Origin: Pseudidiomarina aquimaris
GTDB taxonomy: Bacteria; Pseudomonadota; Gammaproteobacteria; Enterobacterales; Alteromonadaceae
Assembly (NCBI RefSeq): GCF_003987395.1
Contig: NZ_PIPT01000011.1
Span: 1-60,263, forward strand
Length of the DNA: 60,263 nt
Reading direction: 5' to 3'
Part shown: positions 53,674-60,263 of the stretch, piece by piece
Layout of the letters: the number at the start of each line of letters is the position of its first letter
How positions within the stretch are numbered: position 1 is the first letter of the stretch
Notes under the pieces: generated by a model
Seen by the model: the letters and a program-made list of their open reading frames with translations, nothing else
The model's database searches: none
What the model was told of the DNA's origin: nothing
Position numbers and translations under genes: made by a program

Positions 53674-54309
53674 ATGAGCAGTTGCTGTGGCGTCGACAGT
53701 CAAGCGCAAATTGATAGCGCCCAACGAAAACTTCTTTGGACCGTATTGATTCTGAACGGGGTGATGTTTTTCGTAGAATTTATTGCCGGCTGGGTGGGTC
53801 AATCAAGCGGCCTAATTGCTGACTCACTCGATATGTTAGCAGACGCTTTGGTTTATTCCGCGAGTCTCTATGCTGTCGGTAAAACCTTAAAGCACAAAGC
53901 GAATGCTGCGTTATTGAATGGTAGCCTGCAGTTGATTTTGGCCTCGTTAGTCGTGCTTGATGTTATCAAGCGCTTTCTCTTTGGTAGCGAACCAAGTGCT
54001 GACATTATGCTTTCGGTCGCCGTGTTGGCGCTCGTCGTTAACGTGATTTGCTTCGCAATGCTTTATCGTTTTCGTAATGGCGATATCAATATTCGCGCCA
54101 GCTGGATTTGCTCACGCAATGACATGCTCTTGAATACCGGTGTGATTTTTTCCGCGCTGCTCGTCAGCTCACAGAATGCTGCATGGCCAGACTTACTGAT
54201 AGCTCTCGTGATTGCCGCTATCGTCATAACTTCGGCAATCGGTATCGTGCGCAATGCGCTTCAAGTACGCCGCGGTGAGGCTGATAAAATTGAGGATTGC
54301 TGCGGTTAA
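53674..54309 (+). CDS. Cation diffusion facilitator-like membrane protein
   Basis: About 211 residues from ATG 53674, with GGAA upstream. It resembles the transmembrane half of CDF transporters: helices at about 20-45, 50-70, 80-105, 115-140 and 150-185, and the metal-site segment DSLDMLADALVY (DSxDMxxDA). The second expected site (HxxxD) is NDMLLNT in place of the usual HxxxD. It lacks the cytoplasmic ferredoxin-like C-terminal domain and is shorter than typical CDFs (about 300). The N-terminus has SSCCG and the C-terminus CCG, possible metal ligands. The metal is unknown. Confidence 0.82.
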   Translation: MSSCCGVDSQAQIDSAQRKLLWTVLILNGVMFFVEFIAGWVGQSSGLIADSLDMLADALVYSASLYAVGKTLKHKANAALLNGSLQLILASLVVLDVIKRFLFGSEPSADIMLSVAVLALVVNVICFAMLYRFRNGDINIRASWICSRNDMLLNTGVIFSALLVSSQNAAWPDLLIALVIAAIVITSAIGIVRNALQVRRGEADKIEDCCG

Positions 54310-54911
54310 TCCGCAGCAGTATCAACACCGCACTTCGGCACGGTTTGCAAAGCGTGTTCCCACGCTGCTTGCGCATCAAAATCAGCTACTAAGCCACCTT
54401 TGTCTTCAGGCATTGCACTAAAAGCTTCCATACCGTGCTGAATCATATAGTCAGGGTGGTATTGCGGCGCACCCAACGTTGTCAGCTGCTGACAAAGCTC
54501 TGGCACCTCTAAGCGTGCTGCAATCGCATCCTGTAAAGCGACCAAGTCAGCTTGTTCTGCCTGCGCAAAAGCGTTCATACGTGTCACCATGAGTGCTTGA
54601 TGGGCCGTCTGGTCACTGACGCGCAGTGTATCGTAATACCCATGCGTCATGGCCGCGGTGTAAAGATCTGCAGCCTGAGCATAGCGTTCTTGCTCGATAC
54701 ATTGTGCTACGCCGGTGATCAAATCGACCGGGTTATGCTGTGCGGTAATATCGCTTAGCGGAACACACGCGAGTGGTTGGGGGCTTTCTAAATTGCGCTC
54801 CGATTCAAGATTCAAGATTGCGCCTTGCCCTTGCTTAGCTGGCTCATTTGCCAGCACCGCCCAAACCGCCGCCACAACAAGTGCGACTAAAATAGCTAAT
54901 TTGATTTTCAT
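54306..54911 (-). CDS. Exported protein of unknown function
   Basis: This 201-residue protein (ATG 54911, overlapping the preceding stop as TGATG) has an N-terminal hydrophobic segment (LAILVALVVAAVWAVL) that acts as a signal or membrane anchor. The rest is helical and rich in Ala/Gln, with four cysteines (LACVPL, AQCIEQ, ELCQQ, PKCGV) that could form disulfides. I recognise no family. It overlaps the CDF-like gene at its end and is translationally coupled to the zinc-ribbon gene upstream. Confidence 0.75.
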   Translation of the reverse strand: MKIKLAILVALVVAAVWAVLANEPAKQGQGAILNLESERNLESPQPLACVPLSDITAQHNPVDLITGVAQCIEQERYAQAADLYTAAMTHGYYDTLRVSDQTAHQALMVTRMNAFAQAEQADLVALQDAIAARLEVPELCQQLTTLGAPQYHPDYMIQHGMEAFSAMPEDKGGLVADFDAQAAWEHALQTVPKCGVDTAAD

Positions 54912-55162
54912 CACTTCACCATTACTTTGCCGCCCACAATTTTATAAGCAGGCGTACCACGAATCATTGTTTCACGAGCAAACTCTTGCCCGCAGCCAGG
55001 ACAAATGCCGACCTCAGAGGTATGGTTTTCTACAATCCGTTCAACAAAACACTTCACCAGCGCACCTTTGCCACCTTTGCGATACTTATACAAAGGCGCT
55101 CGGCACTTACTGCAGTTGATTTGCACCGTACGGAGTGGTTGTTTCTTGCGAGGTTTAGCCAT
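54911..55162 (-). CDS. Small zinc-ribbon protein
   Basis: This 83-residue basic protein has two CxxC knuckles, C17-S-K-C20 and C54-P-G-C57, which would bind one zinc, and a fifth Cys38. Conserved pieces are RAPLYKYRKGGKGALVKC and ERIVENHT. Similar unnamed proteins are common in Gammaproteobacteria; the function is unknown and nucleic-acid binding is possible. It lies upstream of the exported protein gene, with a stop/start overlap. Confidence 0.85.
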   Translation of the reverse strand: MAKPRKKQPLRTVQINCSKCRAPLYKYRKGGKGALVKCFVERIVENHTSEVGICPGCGQEFARETMIRGTPAYKIVGGKVMVK

Positions 55163-55217
55163 GCCGAATCATGTTAATGACTGGCATGGCAAATGCAATC
55201 GAAATTCAGAGAGTGGT

Positions 55218-55463
55218 TTAAGCTTTCTTTAAAGCTCGAACAATGATGAGAAGTACGATAGCGCCTATCGTCGCAACAACAATGCTGCCAATCAATCCGC
55301 CATCACTCGAGAGGCCAAGCAAGCCAAACAAAAAACCGCCTAGCATAGCGCCGATAATACCGATAACGATGTTGCCCAAAATACCAAAACCACCGCCTTT
55401 CACTAGCGTTCCAGCTAACCAACCGGCGATAAGACCCACCAATAAAAACCATAAAAAGCTCAT
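55218..55463 (-). CDS. YeaQ/YmgE/GlsB family stress membrane protein
   Basis: This 81-residue protein has two or three transmembrane helices rich in glycine: LVGLIAGWLAGTLVKGGGFG, ILGNIVIGIIGAMLGGFLFG and a third near IVVATIGAIVLLIIVRALKK. This matches the transglycosylase-associated (GlsB/YeaQ) family, which is induced by general stress in several bacteria. AAGGAA precedes the start. It is transcribed alone. Confidence 0.93.
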   Translation of the reverse strand: MSFLWFLLVGLIAGWLAGTLVKGGGFGILGNIVIGIIGAMLGGFLFGLLGLSSDGGLIGSIVVATIGAIVLLIIVRALKKA

Positions 55464-55589
55464 TGGGAATTCCTTCTTTTGCTATAGGTAAGTGAGATAA
55501 ATCACTCTTAAACATAGCAAAGAAGCTGTATTTTGGTAGGTTTTCACCTCGTCTTAACGTTTCCCGGTGACGACCTTGCTGATCATTGG

Positions 55590-56531
55590 TTAATTACTAC
55601 CTTGCGAAAGCTGTAGAAGTTTATCTGCTATTTTTTGCGTTGATTCTTTCAACTCTTCGAGCTCCTGCTCATCATCGGTAAACTCTTGGAGCATTATTGC
55701 TTGCCCGTGGCGCATGGTTAAGAAGTGTGCAACCTCAGCCCGTGCCACTTCGCTGTTTACCTCAGTGCTTTCAGCAAGTTGGGCCTCTAGTTCATCGAGA
55801 TTCTCGACGGTTCCTCGAACCATACCAGACGCCATCGCCTTATTCATGGGCTCGATTTCTAGATCAACAGTGGCACCACCTTTATCATCGAGCAAGTAGT
55901 CGTGCATCGCCAAATTACCAAATGCCAAAGCTTTATTATAAAGCTCTTCATGCACCTCCGGCCCCAAGCTGGCATGCTGATACCATTTGTCGAGTACGGT
56001 CGAATTATTTTCCATAGCCATGACAGTGCGCCATGTTTCGCTACCATTAATGTCTGCACCAAGGCTCAATAGCTTATCAAAATGTTCAACTGTAAAGCTG
56101 TTTCGCGCATTGGCAATGACAAACATGGAACCTGTTAAAGGTCCCATACGCGGTGCTGAGACGACCACCTGGTTCGGTGCGATATCTCCACGCTCCATCA
56201 AGGCTAGCATGAAGTCAGGTCGTATACCGATAAGCTCCGGATCTTCCGCAAAAATCGTTTGAATATCCTCAACAGCAACGTTGGGATAGCGCAGCAATGC
56301 CTGTTCCAAAGCGCTCGGTTCAGTTAAACGTTGCGCATCAGTTTTGTTCGCCGCTTCCGCTTGCACTTGCTCTTTTATCTGCACGTTAACATCTTGCTTG
56401 TCATCGGCAACGGCCTTCGCAAGCACCTCTTTTTCTGCTGTCGCAAGCTCACCTGATGGTGTTTCCATGGTAAACAGCCAAGCACCAATAACGGCCGCTA
56501 GCGCTAGTACAACTCCTAAAAATAAACGCAT
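55590..56531 (-). CDS. Membrane-anchored paralogue A of unknown function
   Basis: This 313-residue protein has an N-terminal signal-anchor (MRLFLGVVLALAAVIGAWLF), a charged linker, and a helical domain. It is clearly related to the next upstream gene: ALEQALLRYPNVAVEDIQTI against VLEQALQRHPHVAAHELGNL, RPDFMLALMERGDIA against RVDFIIALIERGDMA, and WYQHASLGPEVHEEL against WYTHAAIGPELHKEL. The segment LLSLGADINGSETWRTVMA looks ankyrin-like. I do not recognise a named family. It is the last gene of the 59751-55590 cluster. Confidence 0.8.
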   Translation of the reverse strand: MRLFLGVVLALAAVIGAWLFTMETPSGELATAEKEVLAKAVADDKQDVNVQIKEQVQAEAANKTDAQRLTEPSALEQALLRYPNVAVEDIQTIFAEDPELIGIRPDFMLALMERGDIAPNQVVVSAPRMGPLTGSMFVIANARNSFTVEHFDKLLSLGADINGSETWRTVMAMENNSTVLDKWYQHASLGPEVHEELYNKALAFGNLAMHDYLLDDKGGATVDLEIEPMNKAMASGMVRGTVENLDELEAQLAESTEVNSEVARAEVAHFLTMRHGQAIMLQEFTDDEQELEELKESTQKIADKLLQLSQGSN

Positions 56532-56543
56532 GTTAATCCTTGT

Positions 56544-57470
56544 TCAGTAATGGTCAAACTTAATCTTTTTGAGTTCTTCGCTGAGCTGCGCTGCAACCTG
56601 CCGAAGCTCGGCACGCTCACTTTCGCTGTCACTCATAGCTTGCAAGATTTGCGCCTGGCTGCGCCAGCGTTGGAGTCGATTAATGAGGTCTCGCCTGAGT
56701 CGCGGCTTTTTAGCGTCGCTGGTTTCAGCGAGTTGGTGCTTAAGTTGTGCGTATCCGTTTAAAGCGCTCTTCACCTCACTTATTAACTGAGCGATGTACT
56801 TTTCCTCTTCCTCGTTAAGTACCAACGGCACATCGACCTGATTCTTCAGAACGTCATAGAGTGCGGTATTACCGAAAGCGAGCGCATCGAAAGATAACTC
56901 CTTATGCAGTTCGGGCCCAATCGCAGCGTGGGTATACCACTTTTCTAGGACATAACTATTGGTTTGTTGTCTAGCCATGACGAGCCGCCAAAGTTTCTGA
57001 CTATTGACGTCAGCGCCGAGCTCTATGAGCTTGTTGAATTGTTCGAGCGTCAAATCGTTGTGTGCACCCCCTACAGCAGAGTGCGCAACCGTATAAGAGC
57101 CCCAAAATTGGAAGTCTTCGATCAGTTCATCTGCCGCCATGTCGCCTCGTTCGATCAGCGCAATAATAAAGTCGACTCTTATCTCTTTTAGTTCAGGGTT
57201 ATTTTTGAATAGGTTCCCGAGCTCATGCGCTGCAACGTGCGGATGACGTTGTAAAGCTTGCTCGAGCACTGAAGTATCATGCGCTTCGCTATTTTTTTCT
57301 TGCGTCTCTGGCCTTGCTTTTGTGGGTATAACCTCGTCAAGCTCTTGCGCTTTCTTTGAGATATGCGCAGACGCGGAAGAAGTCGGCGCGTTCAACGGCG
57401 AACTCTGCGTGAGCAACCAAATAGCAATTACAGTCGTGAGTGCCAGAGTATAGCCGAGGACGAATCGCAT
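56544..57470 (-). CDS. Membrane-anchored paralogue B of unknown function
   Basis: About 309 residues from ATG 57470, chosen because MRFVLGYTLALTTVIAIWLL aligns with the start of paralogue A; a longer frame from 57536 overlaps the upstream gene. Same layout: signal-anchor, linker, then a domain with an ankyrin-like LIELGADVNSQKLWRLVMAR. The C-terminal part (QLAETSDAKKPRLRRDLINR and onward) is more basic than in A. The pair arose by tandem duplication and has diverged to roughly one-third identity by eye. It lies 12 bases upstream of A and 11 bases downstream of the lipoprotein gene. Confidence 0.8.
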   Translation of the reverse strand: MRFVLGYTLALTTVIAIWLLTQSSPLNAPTSSASAHISKKAQELDEVIPTKARPETQEKNSEAHDTSVLEQALQRHPHVAAHELGNLFKNNPELKEIRVDFIIALIERGDMAADELIEDFQFWGSYTVAHSAVGGAHNDLTLEQFNKLIELGADVNSQKLWRLVMARQQTNSYVLEKWYTHAAIGPELHKELSFDALAFGNTALYDVLKNQVDVPLVLNEEEEKYIAQLISEVKSALNGYAQLKHQLAETSDAKKPRLRRDLINRLQRWRSQAQILQAMSDSESERAELRQVAAQLSEELKKIKFDHY

Positions 57471-57481
57471 GGTACTTTTAC

Positions 57482-57823
57482 CTAAAGCTCTTCTAATGAC
57501 TTTTTCAATTTTACCCCATCGACAACCATGTACCATTTGCCGTTTTCAAGGTAGGGCGGCTGACTCACTTCAAAGGTGGTTGCGAACAGACCAATACCGA
57601 CCTCAAAGTTATTGCCCTTAAAGCCCTTCATGGGTCCGTTAATACTCACTTTGCCGCCATCTTTTAAACGCTCATAGGCAACAGTGCCGTCAGCTAAGAT
57701 CAGCAGGTACATCTCTGGGCTACGCCATTCACCAACATAGTCGAGCTTGTCATTTGGCACGGGCTGACTGCAACCGGCAAGTCCAGCGAAAGCGAGGATA
57801 AGAATAGCTAAATACTTTTTCAT
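57482..57823 (-). CDS. Small lipoprotein of unknown function
   Basis: This 113-residue protein has a lipobox LAGC (Cys18) and a compact beta-rich domain: YVGEWRSPEMYLLILADGTV, NGPMKGFKGNNFEV and QPPYLENGKWYMVVDGVKLK. The W-R-S-P..L.I..DGTV pattern resembles lipocalin-like small lipoproteins. It sits between the MreB-like gene and the paralogue pair in one strand-consistent run. The target is unknown. Confidence 0.82.
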   Translation of the reverse strand: MKKYLAILILAFAGLAGCSQPVPNDKLDYVGEWRSPEMYLLILADGTVAYERLKDGGKVSINGPMKGFKGNNFEVGIGLFATTFEVSQPPYLENGKWYMVVDGVKLKKSLEEL

Positions 57824-57832
57824 AACGGCACT

Positions 57833-58315
57833 CTAATTTTGTTTCAAGTCATCAAAGGTGGTCGTGCGCGTATTAATTTTCGCGCCAAGGTGAATAATCA
57901 CTTCTCGAGCGCCAGCTCCAAGCGCGAGTTCCCGCAAAACCCGATCTTCAATGCCCGTCAAACCACCTTCGGTTTTCTCTAGCTGGTGCATCACAACACG
58001 CGGTGACGGCCGAATTTTGGACTTGTGGATCTCGAAAATACCGTACTGCACCACCTTTTCGGCCAACAAAAAGTCCGCAACAAAGCTGCGCGTATGTGCG
58101 AATGGGTTCTGAATCTTTAGATCCGGACCTGTCACTTCCCGTGCGGCCTGACCAATAGCTACAATCTTCTGTTTGTTATTTTCACTCGCGATAGCAATCC
58201 ACGGCTCATATTCAAAAACTTCGTGGGTGTCGAAGCGCCGCATGGTAATGCGCTGTTCACTAAGTTCGACCACGACGTCAAAGGAAAATAGGCTACGAAA
58301 CGCGTTGAGTATCAT
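57833..58315 (-). CDS. Short MreB-like (actin fold) protein lacking the nucleotide-binding loop
   Basis: This 160-residue protein aligns with the N-terminal 145 residues of MreB: FADFLLAEKVVQYGIFEIHK against the MreB IADF..TEKML segment, SKIRPSPRVVMHQLEKTEGG against MRPSPRVLVCVP, and VLRELALGAGAREVIIHLG against IRESAQGAGAREVFLIEEP. The phosphate-1 loop DLGTANT is replaced by ELSEQRI, and everything after residue 150 (subdomains IIA, IIB) is missing, so it cannot bind ATP or polymerise like MreB. Its ATG overlaps the stop of the membrane protein upstream by one base. Similar short proteins are annotated as rod-shape-determining in other Gram-negatives. It could modulate MreB or be an independent scaffold. 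Confidence 0.82.
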   Translation of the reverse strand: MILNAFRSLFSFDVVVELSEQRITMRRFDTHEVFEYEPWIAIASENNKQKIVAIGQAAREVTGPDLKIQNPFAHTRSFVADFLLAEKVVQYGIFEIHKSKIRPSPRVVMHQLEKTEGGLTGIEDRVLRELALGAGAREVIIHLGAKINTRTTTFDDLKQN

Positions 58316-59016
58316 TATTTATCAACCTCTACTGCTAAAACTCTGCGGTGATAAATGGCGTAGAAATAACCGAAGAGCAAAAACGGAAACGCCAGTATTG
58401 AAAACCATGTGAGCAAAAATAATATCGCGTATGCCGCATCATTGGCCGACTTATCGTGAACCGAATCAAGCCCCGCCATAATATTGAAGACAACGTGCTC
58501 GAGGTTCAACGCTGTCAGTGCTGTGATAATCAAGGTTAAGGGCAGTAAGGTTGCAATGAATACGGTCCCTAACGGGAGTTTGGCGACCCGTTGCAAATAG
58601 ACAAAAAGAAGTGCGACGCGCCACGTTGCCACAATCGCCAAAAACCATACGTTCGCCCATTGCGCATGTTCCATCGACATGAAGCGCTCTACTGGAATCG
58701 CGTAAAGCAACGCAGGCAATGAAGCTAAAGAGATAAACAACAACACATTGCGATAACTCCAGTGCGCCGGCTTCAATGGCAAAATGAGCAACCAAAGCAA
58801 TCCCGCCAAGATGAAGATATAGGCTACCGATCCCAACCCCAAATATTGCCAAAGATCGGCGCGCGGATTATCCCAATAACGGCCCACACCGCATAGCCAG
58901 GTTATCAATAGCCCATGCACTAAGTAGGCATTGAAGTTTGCAAGGTCGAGCTTTAACCTACGAAAGCCTAAGAGCCGTAGCTGATCACCCCAAACCTTTT
59001 TGAGTAGCGTCGTCAT
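58315..59016 (-). CDS. Multi-spanning membrane protein of unknown function
   Basis: This 233-residue protein has five or six transmembrane helices (YLVHGLLITWLCGVG; YLGLGSVAYIFILAGLLWLLI; LLFISLASLPALLYAI; AILFLLTWFSILAFPFLLFG among them). The N-terminal MTTLLKKVWGDQLRLLGFRR is basic and cytoplasmic. The layout is like Yip1-type proteins, but I cannot assign it. It is translationally coupled to both neighbours: its start overlaps the stop of the 59013 gene by four bases and its stop overlaps the start of the MreB-like gene. Confidence 0.75.
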   Translation of the reverse strand: MTTLLKKVWGDQLRLLGFRRLKLDLANFNAYLVHGLLITWLCGVGRYWDNPRADLWQYLGLGSVAYIFILAGLLWLLILPLKPAHWSYRNVLLFISLASLPALLYAIPVERFMSMEHAQWANVWFLAIVATWRVALLFVYLQRVAKLPLGTVFIATLLPLTLIITALTALNLEHVVFNIMAGLDSVHDKSANDAAYAILFLLTWFSILAFPFLLFGYFYAIYHRRVLAVEVDK

Positions 59017-59444
59017 TGCGCATCAATCATCCGTGGGAGGATATCCGCTTCAACCAAATCACCAACGCGTTGGGTACTTTTGAAGCTAAGTAAATGATTG
59101 AAGTCGAAGTCGGTGACCGCCACACGCTTATCGCTCTGCCAGTCAATGACATAGTTTAGGTCCTTAGGATGACCGTCGAGACTGACTAATAATTCGCGTT
59201 CGTCGGCATCCTGCAATTCGGTCACCACAATATTCGTTTGCCAATTGGTGGTCGCGCCGCAATTGACCACTTCAACGAGTACCGCTTTTGTGGCACCCGG
59301 TGATTGCATACGTTCGAACTCTTCACTCGCACAGCCACCGCTCCACCATAGGGTTAGCGGTAACCAAATGCCTGCACCACCAATAACAAAGAGCCAAAAT
59401 AAAGCAGCGCCAACGTTCCACAAGAATTTAAACATGCTGCTCAT
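59013..59444 (-). CDS. Membrane-anchored protein of unknown function
   Basis: About 143 residues from ATG 59444; ATG 59435 is also possible, and a longer frame from 59525 overlaps the upstream gene. A single N-terminal transmembrane segment (LFWLFVIGGAGIWLPLTLWW) is followed by a beta-rich domain (SPGATKAVLVEVVNCGATTN, ELLVSLDGHPKDLNYVIDWQ). Two cysteines (GGCASEEF, VNCGAT) could form a periplasmic disulfide. I do not recognise the family. It shares a four-base overlap with the following membrane protein gene. Confidence 0.7.
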   Translation of the reverse strand: MSSMFKFLWNVGAALFWLFVIGGAGIWLPLTLWWSGGCASEEFERMQSPGATKAVLVEVVNCGATTNWQTNIVVTELQDADERELLVSLDGHPKDLNYVIDWQSDKRVAVTDFDFNHLLSFKSTQRVGDLVEADILPRMIDAQ

Positions 59445-59751
59445 GCTCTTGAGCTTTCTCTTGTTGCGTACGGTAGGCAATGCCGCCGGTTTTCTGCGCG
59501 ACAAGGTTATACATCCATGCCGCAATGAGCGCGAAGATATAAGTGGTAAAACCGTAAAACAAAGGGGCGAGCGTTATGCTAAATAAGGAGAATCCGAACG
59601 TGACAGCGACGCTACCTTCCGTGTCACTTATTGCTGAAATAACACCCATCAAAATAGATAATGGGAACAAGATAACAACCGATACGCCTGCTGCAACCAT
59701 TCCGCATACCACACCAGCCTTGTGCGGAGCTATGTACGAAAGCCTTTTCAT
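59428..59751 (-). CDS. Small membrane protein, DUF3566-like
   Basis: This 107-residue protein has two long hydrophobic helices (GVVCGMVAAGVSVVILFPLSILMG and the segment through FTTYIFALIAAWMYN) and ends NLVAQKTGGIAYRTQQEK. The closing YNLVA..TGGI motif is typical of a small conserved membrane family that includes DUF3566-type proteins. It is the first gene of the cluster that runs down to 55590. Function is unknown. Confidence 0.8.
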   Translation of the reverse strand: MKRLSYIAPHKAGVVCGMVAAGVSVVILFPLSILMGVISAISDTEGSVAVTFGFSLFSITLAPLFYGFTTYIFALIAAWMYNLVAQKTGGIAYRTQQEKAQEHEQHV

Positions 59752-59888
59752 TGTTAGCCATCCTTTTCACATCTAATTTACATTTTTATGGTTTTGAAAT
59801 TAACATTCTAGTGGTTGCTTTTCCAGACAAAGTGGAGCCTGTTATTACGGACTTTTAGATGTTTTCAAGTTGAGCTTGCTGAACTGAT

Positions 59889-59915
59889 ATACCAATATAT
59901 GCTAATTATTGGTAT
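59889..59915. promoter_or_regulatory. Perfect 9-base inverted repeat upstream of the CcdA-like gene
   Basis: ATACCAATA-N9-TATTGGTAT lies 36 bases before the start codon of the small antitoxin-like gene. Toxin-antitoxin operons are usually autoregulated through such palindromes, so it may be its operator. It could instead control the divergent minus-strand cluster. Confidence 0.5.
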
Positions 59916-59951
59916 TTATTGCGGTTTGAGATTCAGTGGACGAGGTAATAT

Positions 59952-60086
59952 ATGGCTAAAAATAAGAGTATCAGCCGAGGGCACCACTTTGAGCAATGGC
60001 TGAAAGACAACGCCAAGGCTATTGAGGCCTATAACGAAAAGGTCGAAGCAAGCGGTACATTTAGTGACAGTGTGAGGAAGTTCTGA
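59952..60086 (+). CDS. Orphan CcdA-like antitoxin C-terminal fragment
   Basis: This 44-residue product (start at GAGG-preceded ATG) has HFEQWLKDNAKAIEAYNEKV followed by EASGTFSDSVRKF. This matches the toxin-binding tail of CcdA-family antitoxins (WxxEN..AI..YN..IE..G.F.D..R.F). The N-terminal ribbon-helix-helix DNA-binding domain of full CcdA (about 72-80 residues) is missing, and no CcdB toxin frame follows in the 177 bases left. It may be a decay remnant, a stand-alone anti-toxin (antidote) peptide, or a gene whose partner lies beyond the window. The ribosome site and an upstream palindrome argue that it is expressed. Confidence 0.65.
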   Translation: MAKNKSISRGHHFEQWLKDNAKAIEAYNEKVEASGTFSDSVRKF

Positions 60087-60263
60087 TTAGGAAGCATTAA
60101 AGGGTAAGCGGATTAAATGGTTGATCTTACCTTTGTATGAGAGTGAGACAGACCGGCATCTCATCGGATTATCTGGTTGATGCTTCACCTACTGCTGGTG
60201 CATGTTTCCTTCGCTAATTCCAGCAAGAACCCCACACGCCTCAACTTCCCGGTCATCGTTGCA
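60087..60263. other. Unassigned terminal region with paired segments
   Basis: No convincing gene is visible. TGCTGG (60193-60198) pairs with CCAGCA (60220-60225) across 21 bases, and GAGACAGACCGGCATCTC has partial self-complementarity. The region could be part of a structured RNA or of another mobile element that continues beyond the window. I cannot identify it. Confidence 0.3.

Noticed and set aside
60087-60263. Group II intron or other known ribozyme at the right end
   Set aside because: Some pairing is visible, but the GUGYG start, domain V and a reverse transcriptase frame cannot be shown, so the label would be a guess.

Overview
The window looks like chromosome of a marine gammaproteobacterium. 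The best guess is Alteromonadales, near Idiomarina or Pseudidiomarina, but this rests on gene content and protein resemblance only. Supporting it are a yihG / dsbA / srkA neighbourhood like that of E. coli, a gammaproteobacterial LexA box, close look-alikes of E. coli YihG, YghU, PqqU, PldA and SrkA, and several outer-membrane and Sec-exported proteins. Most of the window is tightly packed core-type DNA. Accessory DNA sits at the two ends. No tRNA, rRNA or CRISPR array was seen, and no gene-free stretch exceeds 300 bases.

Layout. (1) 1-8469: the right end of an IS3-type element, then, on the minus strand, a 2624-residue exported SpvB/FG-GAP/RHS polymorphic toxin with an LHH-type HNH nuclease tip and its SUKH (SMI1/KNR4) immunity gene. 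(2) 8577-13837: the imuA-imuB-dnaE2 SOS mutagenesis operon behind an almost perfect LexA box. (3) 13936-17982: yihG, dsbA (with an unusual CGAC active site), srkA and ccoG, with an FNR-like site before ccoG. (4) 18130-26847: a secreted subtilase ended by a terminator, then a signalling cluster: exported protein of unknown function, FHA-GAF protein, Ser/Thr kinase with TPRs, sensorless histidine kinase and NarL-type regulator. (5) 26844-31130: an M20-type amidohydrolase, a GNAT gene flanked by heptamer repeats, then ahpD, ahpC and divergent oxyR. (6) 31218-34400: a PQQ-dependent aldose dehydrogenase followed 3 bases later by a PqqU-like TonB receptor, which together look like a cofactor-scavenging module. 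(7) 34524-47786: mostly housekeeping and envelope genes (DUF4168, DJ-1/PfpI, YdbS/YdbT, a GGDEF-EAL sensor, ChaC, YjdM, a hotdog protein, PldA, an enoyl-reductase-like protein, YccF, a BON lipoprotein, YghU, a methyltransferase). (8) 47848-52927: a TonB receptor, a membrane VTT domain fused to a MerA-like flavoprotein, and a uracil-DNA-glycosylase-family gene. (9) 52924-55463: small genes, including a truncated CDF-like protein, a zinc ribbon and a YeaQ/GlsB protein. (10) 55590-59751: a seven-gene minus-strand cluster of mostly unknown membrane-anchored proteins, with a tandem paralogue pair and a short MreB-like protein that lacks the nucleotide-binding loop. (11) 59889-60263: an orphan CcdA-like antitoxin tail behind a perfect inverted repeat, and an unassigned structured end.

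The clearest functional groupings are toxin plus immunity (RHS/SUKH), SOS mutagenesis (ImuABC), peroxide defence (OxyR/AhpC/AhpD) and PQQ capture plus use (PqqU/aldose dehydrogenase). The least explained are the FHA/kinase/two-component cluster and the MreB-like/paralogue cluster. These two are the best candidates for something undescribed.
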